DNA from: Heterotrichella gracilis
Lineage: Eukaryota > Sar > Xanthophyceae > Tribonematales > Xanthonemataceae
NCBI GenBank assembly: GCA_032358255.1
Contig: JAULBX010002224.1
Span: 248,001 to 312,000, forward strand
Reading direction: 5' to 3'
Length of the DNA: 64,000 nt
Part shown: in pieces, positions 10,801 through 22,678 of the stretch
Layout: every line of letters begins with the position of its first letter
Numbering within the stretch: the first letter of the stretch is position 1
Program-made: the position numbers and the translations under genes
Notes under the pieces: model-generated
The model's database searches: none
Seen by the model: the letters and a program-made list of their open reading frames with translations, nothing else
What the model was told of the DNA's origin: nothing

Positions 10801-13800
10801 CTTTGCAAGGCGTGCGCCCTGCTCCTGCTGGGCTGTGCGATGGCCATCAAGGGTGTGCTGCTGCTCCTCCAGCGCTGCTGTGGCTAGCGCTGCCTCCGCC
10901 TTGACGGCGCGCAGCTCACCTTGCAGCTTCTTGATGGTTGTGCCATGGTGAACCTATCCATGGTACAATCATGGCATCTGAGTGAGTATAATTGGAGGAA
11001 TTACATCCATTCCCACCATTGCATGCACATACAAGTCAAGCCCCCTCCCGCATGGCCAACACACCATAGATAACGCACACCACAACACTGTCGCCACCCA
11101 TTAATGACATTCACCCCGCTTAATGGACCCAGCAGATCACATCCAATGCACGGCTCATGCTGATATGATGCTTTTGCCACTGTAGTCTGTTAATATGCCA
11201 CAACCACCAGACTGTGTTACCGCCTGGCTGTGCTGCTCCTCCAGCTGCCTCTCCCGCTCCCCCAGCAGGCGCTCCCGCTCCGCCTCGCCGCGCTCGCGCT
11301 CAAGGCGCAGCTGCTCCATTATTGCAAGGTGCTGCTGCATCTCAGCCTGAACAGCAATGGTGGGCGGCACTGACGATTTTGGAGGACAGGCCTAGCTGCA
11401 TGACGTGACGGCATGTTGCTATGACTGGAATGAGGCATGGTGGGCGTGCAACGATGCATGCATGTGCACCAGCCAATTGCAGCAATCATCTCACAGAATT
11501 CTTGCCATTGCCCTCGGGCCCCGCACCTTATGTGCCGCCTGTATGCGCTCCATCTCATTATCTTTCGCCTGCAGAGTCTCCTGCAGCATCTTGGAGTGGT
11601 CATCCATGCCCTGGAGCAGCTGCGACAGCACCTCAGTGCTCTTGACATCATAGTCAAGGCGCTCATTGACCACCGCGCGTGTGCGCACACACATGGCGCG
11701 GCTGCCAAATTGCAGCGACTGGAAAGTCTCCTCGCTGTGCTCGCTGGCGTCTGCCACAGCAATCACCAGACTGGTCTTGGCATTACCATGCAGCGATTCC
11801 TACACAGATAGCACATGTGTCAAGTGCTGCTGGATGATACATTGGCACTAAGCAATGCAGCAGGAGTACGTCACGAACAGATACGCCAACGATGCCTACC
11901 TGGAGGAGGCGAGTCAGCTTGGAGTCGCGCACAGGCACAAACGCACTGTTTGGATCTGCACAGGCATTGATGCAGCGCCCCAGAGTTGTCAGCGACAGAT
12001 TGATGCTCTTGGCTTCAACTGCGGTCACCCCTGCACATTCGAAAAAAGTTGTCTTTCACTGCATTTAAATTTATCGTGCATATTGCAAAGATGACCTATC
12101 CCTCAGCATGTCCCAGTGCCACACAGGTTCCACATTTCCTTGGTAGAATGGCAACACGTGCATATAAAAAGAAAAGTTATATCGGATGGTACACAACTGT
12201 GCACTGCAACAGTAACATTTTGCTTCCTGCACCATGTCAGTTTCTCACCTGAGGACTGTGTCTTCTTCAAGCGCTCACTCCCTGCAAGGTCCACCAAAAA
12301 AAGGCGCCCAACCTTCACACGCTCGGCAGCTGCACCATCATCAGCATTGCCGCTGGGGGCCATGCTCAGGAGGCGCTTGCGCTTGACCACAGTCAGCATC
12401 ACGATGGCATGGCTGCGGCTGGAGTGCGCATTGGACTTGGTGGCAGCAAAAATCCTGCACCCGAGCCAAGTCATCATAAGCAAGGACATCAGCTTTCCTC
12501 AATGCGCTGTCTCATGTACTGATTCAGGGACTGCTGTGTGTACCCTGCATGCAGATTTGGATGGAGAGCATGGATTGTAGATCGCATCACAACTTTGCGA
12601 CGGGTGCGCCTCATGCCGCTCAAGCAGGCACCTACCTGTTTTGCTCGCCCATGGTCAGCAGCTGCAGGCACTCATCCAGGCTGTGGACCTCAATCTCCTT
12701 TGCACCCACCACAGAGATGCCATTCTCTGTGTCCCGCATGCTCAAATCCTGGTCCGGGGTGGGATTCAACAGATCCTGCATGGCAACACTGCCAATTCAG
12801 AATGTAGGCGGACCCGTGGAGTGAGTTGCAATGAATGGCACAAACGTGCATCCTGTGTCACCATGCACCAGTGTTTGCCAAGGCCTTACCAGCACTTGCT
12901 CCATGTATATCTGTATGTATGAAAAGATGACGGTGTAGGAGTGCAGCGGATCACTGCGCACATACTCAAAGACCTCCGAGGCTGCGCGCGGCATCATGCC
13001 AATACAATCCGGCTGAACACTGGAGAGTGTATATGTCTTCCCTGCACCAGTCTGGCCATAGGCCATAATTGTGCCATTGTATCCGTTGAGCACATCGGCC
13101 ACGATTGGCTTGACAGCGGCCTGATACACATCTGCCTGTGTCGAAGACGTGCCAAGCACCTACATACCAACAAATTTACGTCATGAACCAGTTCTGCCAA
13201 GTAAACAGCAGGCCAGTGGGCAGTGGCGGAGCATGGGAGTCAATGCGGTGAGCACGACTGCACTGACCTGGTCAAAATCAAGCTCGGTGACCCCATTGAT
13301 GCTTGCCCTGCAGCCAACAGAAGAATCTTTAGACAAACTTGGGGGCTGCATGGGCGATCCAGACAGTAAAATCGCCATGTGACGCACTGGCACCATGCGA
13401 TATGCCATGGCGTTGTTGGTGCAAGCCTGCAGATTTCAATATGCAATGATCCATACCCGCGCGAGACTTTGATTTTCCTGCCAGTTGGCTCCAACTCCGC
13501 AGCCCCCGCATGCTCGTCATCCCTGGGAGGCCTGACGCGGATGAATACTTTGACACGATCTGCAACCCAGATACTCTCGTTCATTCACAGGTGGGAAGCA
13601 ATCCTTGGGCTGTTGGGCTGATAATACCAAGTGTGCAAGCACAGCCGTTGAGCATTGCCTGCTGCACATGCAATATTACCTGCTTGGGTGGGAGCTTCCG
13701 TAGATGGCGTGGCAGATGCTGGCGGTGGGGTTGTGTTGGCATAAGACAGCTTCCTGCTGGGCGTTCTCTGGCTAGGCGCTGGTTTGGGTATCCGGCTAGT

Positions 13801-13920
13801 GCTGTCTGGAGTTGCGCCTCGCTGGATTCCCCGTGCACCTAGCTTGGAAGGTGTTCGGTTACCCTGCTGTGAGCTGGAACTTGAAGTTACACTGAAGAAG
13901 GACTCGCGTCTGGACGTCAT
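7833..13920 (-). CDS. Kinesin, ungrouped ARK-like, with long coiled-coil tail
   Basis: This is a microtubule motor ATPase with an N-terminal motor. The start ATG at 13918-13920 opens a Ser/Thr/Pro-rich leader. The motor follows: RVKVFIRVRPPRDD; the P-loop GQTGAGKT at 13033-13056; switch I NAHSSRSHA near 12.43 kb; switch II DLAGSERLKKT near 12.28 kb; SINLSLTTLGRCINA near 11.97 kb. The neck begins FGSRAMCVRTRAVVNERLDYD, resembling the plant armadillo-repeat kinesins (ARK/KIN-U), where it reads FGQRAMKVEN. From about 11.6 to 8.2 kb, many short exons encode Gln/Glu/Ala-rich coiled coil, and the Gly/Met/Ser-rich tail ends at a stop at 7833-7835. I see no armadillo repeats, unlike land-plant ARKs. 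Exact exon ends in the coiled-coil part were not resolved. Confidence 0.88.
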
Positions 13921-15782
13921 TCTGCTAGAGGTTGGTCCTGGATAGAAGATGAAACCATGCTCTGTAAGGTGGTTGACCCCACACGCAAGCAAGTGTTTTA
14001 CTCAGTGCCTGGGTGTATACGCTGCTTCACCTGCAACTCACAGCAGTACCATTCATACCAGATATTTATTGGCCCTGGATTCCTGGGCCTAGAAGCCTTA
14101 CCTCACTTTGTCAAACCTCCCAATACAGTCTTTCAAGTGGTAATGTGCGGGACAGAAAAAGGTCCTCTGGCAACAACACCACTCCATTTGGAGTCCAAAG
14201 GGCTAGATGGCAAACGATGCAGCTTATATGTAACCCATTGCCCCACAAATATACAGTTGTAGTGCAGACCCCCCACACTGAAGTGGAGCTGGTTGCAGTG
14301 GTGCATGTGTGACAGCCGCAGAAAACAAGAGGGACTGCATTCTGTTCTATCGTGTAATAGGACATAACCTTAAGCTTCCACTAAAGCGTACAGCAGCACA
14401 GTTTGACGTTGCTTGACAACGAAAACCTCCAGGCCTGTGAGGTGACAGGTATGCATAGACACTGAAACCATCTCGAGAACCAAGAAGGAGCACCACGTCG
14501 CCGCGGCTGGAAGAGGTATGCATGCGAAGGCAAATCGAAGAGGTTTCACATAAAGAACACTGCCTGGTACGCTCACATTGGTTTGTAGCTCGGGTTTCGC
14601 TGGTGGCTTAACAATGCATGCGCTTGTAAAACGCACCTGTACCTGGCAGAGGTCCTGTTATTGGTCCTTGTTGTATGCTTACTTTGGAGTGGTGTTACCT
14701 TTTTTAGCTACTGGGCATTGTTGGCTTGCAAGAACGCTTCGACTGGACAGTCATGATTGCCTCGCAACGATTATAGAACGAGCAACGGCTCGCAACAACG
14801 TGCACCACGCCAAGCTGTTACACAATAGAAGACGGCGAGACGATATCCCAAGTTGTTCTTTGCCAATCAGCGCTACCAGCGTCAATGCGCAACCATTTTA
14901 TGTGTTTTTGCAGTTGCAGTCAAAGTTTGACTGGGACAAAGTTTAGGGTTTATCACAAACCTAAAACCCTTACAAATATCCACCGATTAAACATACTGAC
15001 CTATTATCTTTTAAATGTTTTATTTTAAATAGCGGTAATTTTCAGTTGCACGCTGAGCAATTTTGCCCAACGTCAGGCAACCTCCCGGCGGCCCAGGTAC
15101 GGTGCAGTATTGGCAATATTGCATTAAAAGGCCCTCAGCGAGGGCGGATAAAACAGTGGGGAACATTGTCAAAAGCAGTAAAGGGTCACACGCAAATTTG
15201 CTACCCGGGGCCACTCAGAAATGTTCATACCCTGCCCCACCAGCCCAACAGCCAGGACTTTGTGGATGCGGGCACAATTGCAAAAACAGCAGTCCTCTTC
15301 CTACCAAGTAAAAGATACAGTTGCAAACGAAGCGTTTTGATCAAACAACGCGATGTGACCAAATTTTTGCTGCACCATGCCTCAGGACAGGCTCTTTGTT
15401 GGCGTGTTTTTTCCCAATAGGGCTCAAAACCACACAGACATTGAAACTAACACCAGAATATAGTTCTAGTGCCAGTGCTGTAGATGGATCTCTGAATAGA
15501 CGCTAAACAAGGGATCAAACAGGGCATAGTTTACAATGCAGGTGCCAACCCTTCAGCACAGAAATTAGGTTCCAATAAAAAAACCAGCGCCGCAACATAC
15601 ATGGACGGCCGAACCATTGAGAACCCAGGTGTGTTGCTGGGCACGTGCATCACAGCGGGTACGACTGCATGCAAGTCCCGAGTACACTCAAAGAAATAGC
15701 TACACCATGTACGCATGCATGCCCATCGATTCCACAGGCGCATTTTGTGACTTGATGCGCGACGCACACACTCAAGGTCTCT
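13921..15782. other. Intergenic, no supported gene
   Basis: This holds the upstream region of the kinesin and the downstream region of the F-box gene, both on the minus strand. Open frames on both strands (for example 14578-14946 plus) lack domains, splice logic or codon bias. An AT-rich patch lies near 14990-15035. Confidence 0.45.
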
Positions 15783-17552
15783 TCACACCACCCGCTTCAG
15801 TTGCACAGTGTCCAGCCACAGTGGCCCCTGCTTCCAAAAGTTGCTGTGATCTCTGCACGCCACCTTCACAGTGCCTTGCTGCAGGACACGCACACGACCT
15901 GCATGCAAAAAGCAAGGATGACATATGCCTCGTCCTTCCTTTGGTGCGGCTTGCATCATATGGGAAATACATGGCAAAGAGTCCATACAGTACAATGGAG
16001 GAATGCCAGGGAATGATGCGCAAACGCACTGACAGGCATGGCAGTTCATATCACTGCAGCAATGGCTCAGCACTGTTCAGATTTGTACACCCTCTCAAGA
16101 CCTACCTGCGCTCAGATCGCCATACGCATTGCTTCCAGTGCGCTGCCTGAGGCTGCGCAGCTCGTTTGAGGCCACACGCCTGCCTACCTGAGGCACAAGG
16201 CAATTCTCACCTATTAGTGCTGTGCCTAGCATGCCATAACATCCAACATGCAACTGGTATGCAGCGCAGTGATCACTTGCAATTGATGCCTCCAGTCTGA
16301 GCAATTTTGCAAATGCAATACTGTAGTAACCAAGCACCGCATGCATTTACTATTGCATGCCACGCCCTACACACTGCTATCAAGGATTTGACACAACATG
16401 CAGTGCAACCACTAAGGCTCTAGACCTGGTCACTGACATGATGGCTGGTAAACAGGCAATGTTAACGTTAGCGGTGCAAGCGGCAAAGCTCTATCAGAGC
16501 ACGCACTGGTTGATCCCCGGCCCATGTCACCAGCTCCCAGGGGCTTGGATGCGCCAAGTGCTGATCCAGCTTAATGCGCCACACGACATCGTACTCCCCA
16601 GGCTGCACATTGGAGAAGGCCCCAACCACGTCCAGCCAACACACAGCGTTGAGCTTCACAACTGCACGATGCAAGATAGGATGCTCTCACTGTACCCGCC
16701 AGCAATTGCATGTAACAAATCAAGAAAAGATGCACTGCGCCACCCACCAGCTCAGCTTTGGGCCTACTCACTTCAAGTCACCCGTTTTGCAAAATCACAT
16801 CTCAGCGAATTGTACACATGGCTGTCAGCACTGCTGGGCCAATCAATGCCACGTGTAGAGCACCACATGCATCCCTAATTTCTGGGCCAACCCAGGAGCA
16901 ACGAACTACGGCCCTGCCAGTTCAGCTGGCCTGTGGCTCACCTGTGCCTGAAGCACTGGATGGGTCCTGTACCAGCTGCAGGTACTCCTCTTGGGTGTCG
17001 ATCCAAGCCACTTGGAACTTTGCTACAGGCAGTGTAGGGTTGAGCAATGAGTGGTACAGCTGCATGTAGTCCACAGGTGGGGCAGGTGGCTGTCGCTCAA
17101 CCTCCGCCAGGCATTCGGTCCCGAACTTGTCTATGACCATCTGCTTCCAGAACAGCTGCTTTCCAGTGATGCTGTTCCAGAAGCGGCAGGTGGCTCCCAG
17201 CGACAACACGTCTCGGATCTCCATCAGCTTGCAGGCTACACACTCTGCCACGTGGGGCGGGAGTGACTGCAAGGACAGGGGTGGCGCCTGCACAAGCCAC
17301 AAGCCACAGCTTGCTCACAAGCTCATGCAGGTTGGGTTTGGTGTATGATAGGTTTTGTGAAGAACCAAGAGGTCACTGGTGGTTCCATCTGCTGTGCCGA
17401 TCTGCTGTACCCCTTACATTATCTGAGGCGCTCATGGGCGCACGCCTGCACAGCTCCCGCACTTGCGCCTCGAGCGCTGCCACCTTCTCCTTGAGCTTCT
17501 GGTTCTCCTGCTGCAGGCCTGACACCTGAGACTCCAGTTGCTCCGCCGACAT
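15783..17552 (-). CDS. F-box protein with PP2-like (phloem lectin) domain
   Basis: It is predicted to be a substrate adaptor of an SCF ubiquitin ligase, with a C-terminal domain related to plant phloem protein 2. Exons high to low: 17418-17552, 16942-17266, 16507-16661, 16106-16187, 15783-15898; all junctions agree in phase and give 270 aa. Residues 1-40 form a coiled coil (LESQVSGLQQENQKLKEKV). The F-box follows (SLPPHVAECVACKLMEIRDV...GATCRFWNSI). The PP2-like part includes VCWLDVVGAFSNVQPGEYDV and ends DHSNFWKQGPLWLDTVQL, like the PP2 C-terminus. The start ATG directly follows a good acceptor-like CAG at 17553-17555, so an upstream leader exon is possible. The carbohydrate-binding role of PP2 is known for plants; here it is only inferred. 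Confidence 0.82.
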
Positions 17553-18663
17553 CTGCAGATGGGGGCACACCATAACACGGTGAAGCACTCCTCTCTTTGG
17601 GTACTCTCCCAGTTCACTGGCAGAGGTGGTGTTTAAAAAGGTGTTGCACCAGTGCTGGCAAATGGGCTTTGCAGTACACAAAAGAAGCCCGAAGATGACC
17701 ACACAGACTTGCACTTCTGTTACGTCACAACGCGACGTATCTCACTGACCCGGAACAGATTGGAACTCACGCAGAACCCATGCTATAAAACAGCGGCAGG
17801 TGTGTCCGAGAAAAGGGGCCTAGCCAGGGGCAGCTTGCCAACCACCATCGTCTGCATATATGTCTTTTTTAAGGTTGTACATATAGGCTTGACTGGAAAC
17901 TTGGAGTCCGAGAATGTAACAAGGTAGGACCAGGACTAATCTGTGCATGCATGCATGTAGTGGGTCACCTTCCGAGTGCTTCCCGAAGCTCCTTATCTGC
18001 TTGCAGCAGCCCAGATACACATACCCTTAGAGGCTACTGCCGATAGTTACATGCTCCGACAGGCCGTACAAGCTAGTCAGCTGTCGACTGGTCCCTTTGG
18101 CATGTGCATGCATTGCAGTCTCGGTTGTCCCTCAGTCCAGACAACAGGTTGGACGTTGCTACTAATACACCCCACGTGAAATTTGCTTGCTTTAGTGTGG
18201 TTTCTTGCAGCACCCACAGCAAAAGGTCACCTATCATACGATGTCAGTGCCTGGTTGCTAGGGTATCTTACGCCCGGCGGGCCAAATGTTAGGGTATCTC
18301 TCATATTATGGCCGCACGCGGACGACCGACCGGGGTAGTTACCCCGCAAGCTTGCTGGCTAGAGCAGCAGATACCTCTCGTATAGAGAGACTGGGACAGT
18401 GTATCTGCGGCTCGTGGTGGGTGTATCTGGATGGATAGTGCTGCACGGGTTTTGTGCGTCTTCCCGAGGGCATTTTGCCGGTACTTGATGGTGCTATTGC
18501 AGGCCCGCCTCATACGGTGGTTGTAAACCTCACCCCTCAATCCAGTGCCAACCCGTAAACAACACGTAATGTGCATTATCTGCCACTCGTACTAGGGTTT
18601 CGGGTGCTGCGCTACCCCCACCCACCTGGAACTGCTGGGATCACAGACTACCAGTGTACTTTC
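17553..18663. other. Divergent intergenic region, F-box gene and MED11
   Basis: The flanking genes point away from each other, so both promoters should lie here. No gene is supported. A short sequence close to TTAGGGTATCT occurs twice, near 18260 and 18290. Confidence 0.45.
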
Positions 18664-19462
18664 ATGGCCAGCGAAGCACCTGCACTCCCGGACGACTTCA
18701 GGAAGCTGCAGGAGGCCGAGCAGGTACCATGTAATGTGTTGCTGACCCTGTTGTGTTTGCAGTGTTTAGATGGCTTATGACACACGTTGCTCTATCGACC
18801 AGCCAGCGGAATTTCATTGCATGCATGGGCGGGCTCATGGGTGCCAGGTGGCAGTGCGGATTGAGTCCTTGGGTGGTCTGTTTGCTGTTTGGGCAGCTGG
18901 GGTCCGTTCATCAGGACTTTGACTGGGTCGTGTCACTGTCACGGTGATCGTGGTGAGCTGTGGGCTAAGCCGCCCACTTCCCCTGCCCATGCCATGCGTA
19001 ACAAGCGACACACGGCCTGCAGAAAATCGTGCTGTGCATGAGGTTATCAGCTCAGGTCGTGGAGCAGCTGACAGCACTGGGAGGAGCGGACAAGGATACG
19101 CTCGCCCAGATCTGTGACTCCTTTCTGGTCAACCTCAAGGTAACATACAGGTTGCATGCTGACACACAAGAGCTCACGCATGCACAAGTGACAGCAGGCC
19201 ACCTGGACGCTCATGTGCTCTCCTGGTGCTGTAGGAAGTTCAGCAGACCTTGCAAGAAGCAGTTACAAAGTACAGCGAGGGCCTGAGCTACGAGTGCAGT
19301 GACTACCTGCTTCGCTACCAGCACAAGCTTGTCACACAGCAGGTGGACCTGGCCATGCTCCACTTGGCTGACATGCGCGACGCTGTGCTGCCTGAACTGG
19401 GCAGCGAAGAACACCTGGAGTTCCCTGGAGACTATGCGGAGATGGAGTTGTCCCAAAGCTAG
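18664..19462 (+). CDS. MED11: Mediator complex subunit 11
   Basis: MED11 is a small helical subunit of the Mediator head module, which links transcription factors to RNA polymerase II. Exons 18664-18723, 19023-19139 and 19235-19462 join in frame with good GT-AG sites and give 134 aa. The order of motifs matches plant MED11: LQEAEQKIVLCMRLSAQVVE (plants: LHNVEKRIVRVLELAGGVME), ICDSFLVNLKEVQQTLQEAV, then YECSDYLLRYQHKLV and a final helix with LADMRDAVLPEL. The C-terminus is short and acidic. The next gene starts only 114 nt after the stop on the same strand. Confidence 0.82.
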
Positions 19463-19576
19463 CGTTCTTGTAGGGTCACAGAGGGGAACAGGGAGACTCC
19501 CCTTGTCCCCCGGCAGCCGAGAGCAGCTTCAGCAACTTTCACCTTGATACGTATTTGGTAGCTACCTACAGCATAT

Positions 19577-20469
19577 ATGACAGACCTATCAGCTTCAGAT
19601 GACAATGGCTATTTGCCCGCCAGCACAGCGGAGTACCTGCACATTGAGTACTGGGACAAACGCTTCGCCCAGGAGGAAGAGTACGAGTGGTGCAAGGGTT
19701 TCAGTGCGTTCAAACACCTGCTGCTGCCGAAAGTATCGCGGAGTGACAGAATCCTGATTCTTGGGAGTGGCAGCTCGCGTCTACCCTTCGAGCTTCTTGA
19801 GCAAGGGTTCACAGATATCACAGCCACAGACCTGTCAGAAGTGCTTATCAACAAGATGAAGCAAAGGCCTGAGGTGGGCAGCCCGCAGGCCAGAATAAAG
19901 TGGGAAGTGGCGGACATGATGAGCTTGCCGTTTGCAGATGCAGAGTTTGATGTGGTCATTGAAAAGGGCACTATTGAGGTGCTTTTTGTTGACAATGACA
20001 GCCCTTGGGACCCAAATCCAGAGGTCCGGGCACGACTGACCAAGATGCTGAGCGAAACGCATCGGTATGATCAAGTTGCCAAAAATTTTGGTGTTTAGCA
20101 TCGCCCCCCTAGAGTGTTGTTGGTTCTGACAAGCTGGGTGGTCTGTGCTTATGGTTGTTGCCCCTCTGCTGCAGGGTGCTGACTGGAAACGGCAAGTTTC
20201 TCTCCATCTCCTTCACACAGCCTCACTTCCGGAAACCGCTCATACTGGCGCAGCCCTTCACCTGGGATCTTGGGGTTGAGACATTTGGGGAGTCCTTCCA
20301 CTATTTTTTTTACACTATTCAGAAGGGGCTGCGCAGCTCAGACGCCGCTGCCCACCAAACCTGTGCACCTGACTATGACCTCAGCAAGTACGACCAGTCA
20401 ATAAACCTTGAGCATGAGAACATTGACGAGGAAGGGTATTTGTTCAATATTGCATTGGAAGAGCTATAA
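19577..20469 (+). CDS. EEF1A lysine methyltransferase 4-like (METTL13-type)
   Basis: This is an AdoMet-dependent class I methyltransferase. The best match in memory is human EEF1AKMT4, which methylates elongation factor 1A. Two exons, 19577-20064 and 20175-20469, join within an Arg codon and give 260 aa. Visible features: EYWDKRF near residue 25; DWF-like segment replaced by YEWCKGFSAFKHLL; motif I ILILGSGSSRLPFELL; VTATDLS-like acidic loop ITATDLSEVLI; and FDVVIEKGTIEVLF. The second exon gives the C-terminal strands (GKFLSISFTQPHFRKPL). It follows MED11 so closely, with no ATG in the spacer, that a shared transcript is possible. The substrate is inferred from family. Confidence 0.85.
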
Positions 20470-20768
20470 ACGGGGGGGGTATACGCTGGGGACTCCAGCC
20501 AGTTGTTATGTTCCAACGGGTATCCTGCAAGATTTCCTACCAACGGATGCCATATTGTTTTCCGGCCGCTGTTTTCTACTGATTTGGCGCAGTTTGATCA
20601 CTGCTAGTGTAGGTTTCTCATTGTGATAAACAACGCTGCCACTTATAGTACAAGAATTGTGCCGTTTTGTCGCACACAATATCTGTGTGTTTCCTTTCGT
20701 TTTGCCACTACTGGCTTATCTTTGGATCTGCTGTCTGCTGTCCCTGGGGCTGTATGTGTACGTGCGAG

Positions 20769-22105
20769 TCAAATGCAGCTGATGCTATTTTCAACAGCTG
20801 CAAGGAAGAGATCCCTTTGCTTTGCTTCCTCTCTCCTCCAATCTTCCATGGCCTGTTGTATGTGCTCAATCGCCGCTGTGAGCTTGCTTGACCTGCGTTG
20901 GGAAGCCACAGTCTGTAATTTCTTCCCCTTGGGGTCCAACATCGTCAGCATGTGTACACCGCAAAGCTCTGGTGTGGGGTGAGTACCTGCTTTGGATTTC
21001 TGTCGCCGCTGAGGACCTGATCCTGCTGCGTGCTGACACCACAGCGTGCGAGGCAAAGAGTGCAGAAGTGCCAGCTTTTCTCCACGACTGGGTTGCGTGT
21101 GTTTTCTGTTGAGTGTGGGTACCATCCTGGCGGTAATTCTCGGCGGCGTGGGTTGCTGTTTCATGTATCCTGCAACCGCAATTATTAGTCAACACCAGCC
21201 ATTGGGCAAGTCAGCTGAGCCGTCAGTAGGCTTGGCCAAAGCAACCAGTTTACCAGGCAGTCCAGCTTCTAGCACTGCAAATACGCACTCTCTGTTGGGT
21301 GATGGTGCGGCCGCAGTGAGGATACTCGCAGTGGCTTTCCTCCAGTGTTGAGCAGCAGTGGATGGCACCCTCTGCCTGGCAGGCTGAGTAGCACCTGAGC
21401 TCAAAACCAGGCTGGTAGGAGAGCGAGGTGCCAGAATTGGTGAGCTGGAGGCACCAGCAGTGTGGCTGTCAAGGGCAGCAAGCACCTCAGCCAGGGATGC
21501 CAGGGATGCGTCGCTGTCTTTCTTGCCATGCTGGGATGGAACATTGTCCTGGCCAACCTCGTATGGATCTTGCTGGGCGTTTGTCGCAAGATCTGTCAGG
21601 AATCGGCTGATAGCGGGGTTTGACGGGGTGAGGGGCTGTCTGCTGTGCTGAGCTGGTGCCGTGGTTGCACCGCTGAAAACTGCGCCATAGGTTTCACCTT
21701 GTGCACTAGTGGGTGTTACCAGTTGACTTCTGATGCCCTCCTGAGAAGTCCCGTACAGGGAGGTGCCAGCCGCTTGAGCCATCTTGGACTCGATAACCCT
21801 CAAGTAATCAGCCTGCCAGAAAGTAATCTGTGTTTTTTTTTTTTACATCATTATTGCAGCTGTTACACATCAGCAGCGCTGCCAAGTAAGTCAACAAACA
21901 CCTATCCAGCCAAAACTAAAATTTTAAGCATGCACTAGGGACTTACTGGCTTGGGAAGGTCTGCCCCAAGGGCAGCACTAATGTCGTTCAGCAGGGACCT
22001 GACTGAGTGGGGATCTGACTTCAACTCCTGTGACACCGTGTTTTGAGGCGACAGGGGATAAGGCAAAGCGGAGGACCTTGTAGCAGAGTACGAAAGTTCC
22101 CCCAT
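20769..22105 (-). CDS. Unrecognised 372-aa protein with C-terminal helix
   Basis: I do not recognise this gene. Exons 21947-22105, 21254-21812 and 20769-21169 (high to low) join in frame. Residues about 28-60 look helical (SVRSLLNDISAALGADLPKP, ADYLRVIESKM). The middle is low-complexity and rich in Ser, Thr, Ala, Pro and Gln, with LATNAQQDPYE and LASLAEVLAALDS. The C-terminus is a charged helix (IEHIQQAMEDWRREEAKQRD). It is head-to-head with the SSX2IP/ADIP-like gene, with 573 nt between start codons. A cytoskeletal role would be a guess from that neighbour only. The start ATG at 22103-22105 is the first in frame after a stop. Confidence 0.6.
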
Positions 22106-22678
22106 TGTGCAGACAGCGGCATGTGGTGCGGCAGCCAAGGAATGCCGTAAGATCGCCTCCCACCGCAGATCGCCACTGGCACTTTACTGAGGCAAATAGA
22201 ATAATGAAGGGCGCAAATAGACTTGGGCCAAGCTGTCCTCACCAGATACAGTGTTCTGTAAAGGACAGAGTGCCACAATGATGCAGGGGAGCTTTATATG
22301 TATGCGGACAGGGGAAGGAAATACGGTTGACCAATCGTTAAAGTTTATTTGTGACCAGTCAGTTCGAGGTGGCTCCTGTTTTTAGCTGGCTTGGCTCGGT
22401 CCACTCAGCCCAATTCATACTTCCGTACTCTCCAAACCGAAGATGAACGCTTTGGCAGCTTAAAAACTGGCAACGGCATGCGGGTCAACAACTTGGCCAC
22501 GACACAGATCTTCTAAGCCCTGGGGGAAAGTTTGTTCTATCCGTGCTGCGGTGCATGCATGTTCCTAAAAGCCAGGGCTGACTTTTTAGTATTGCAGTTG
22601 GGTGTGGAGAGTAGGCTTTACGAGTTAACCCTAACCTAGGTACCTACCACGTCCCCCCTAGCAGACATAGCAACAGAT
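22106..22678. promoter_or_regulatory. Shared upstream region of divergent gene pair
   Basis: These 573 nt separate the start codons of the 372-aa orphan (minus) and the SSX2IP/ADIP-like gene (plus). They must contain both leaders and probably both promoters. No specific element was identified. Confidence 0.4.

Noticed and set aside
14578-14946. 122-aa plus-strand ORF between kinesin and F-box genes
   Set aside because: No recognisable motif and no supporting exon; looks like chance.
20969-20986. An 18-nt intron near the end of the same orphan
   Set aside because: GT and AG are present but the stretch is six in-frame codons; read-through is simpler.
21170-21195. A 26-nt intron in the 372-aa orphan
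   Set aside because: Too short to splice. A donor at 21253 gives an 84-nt intron that keeps the frame into the last exon.
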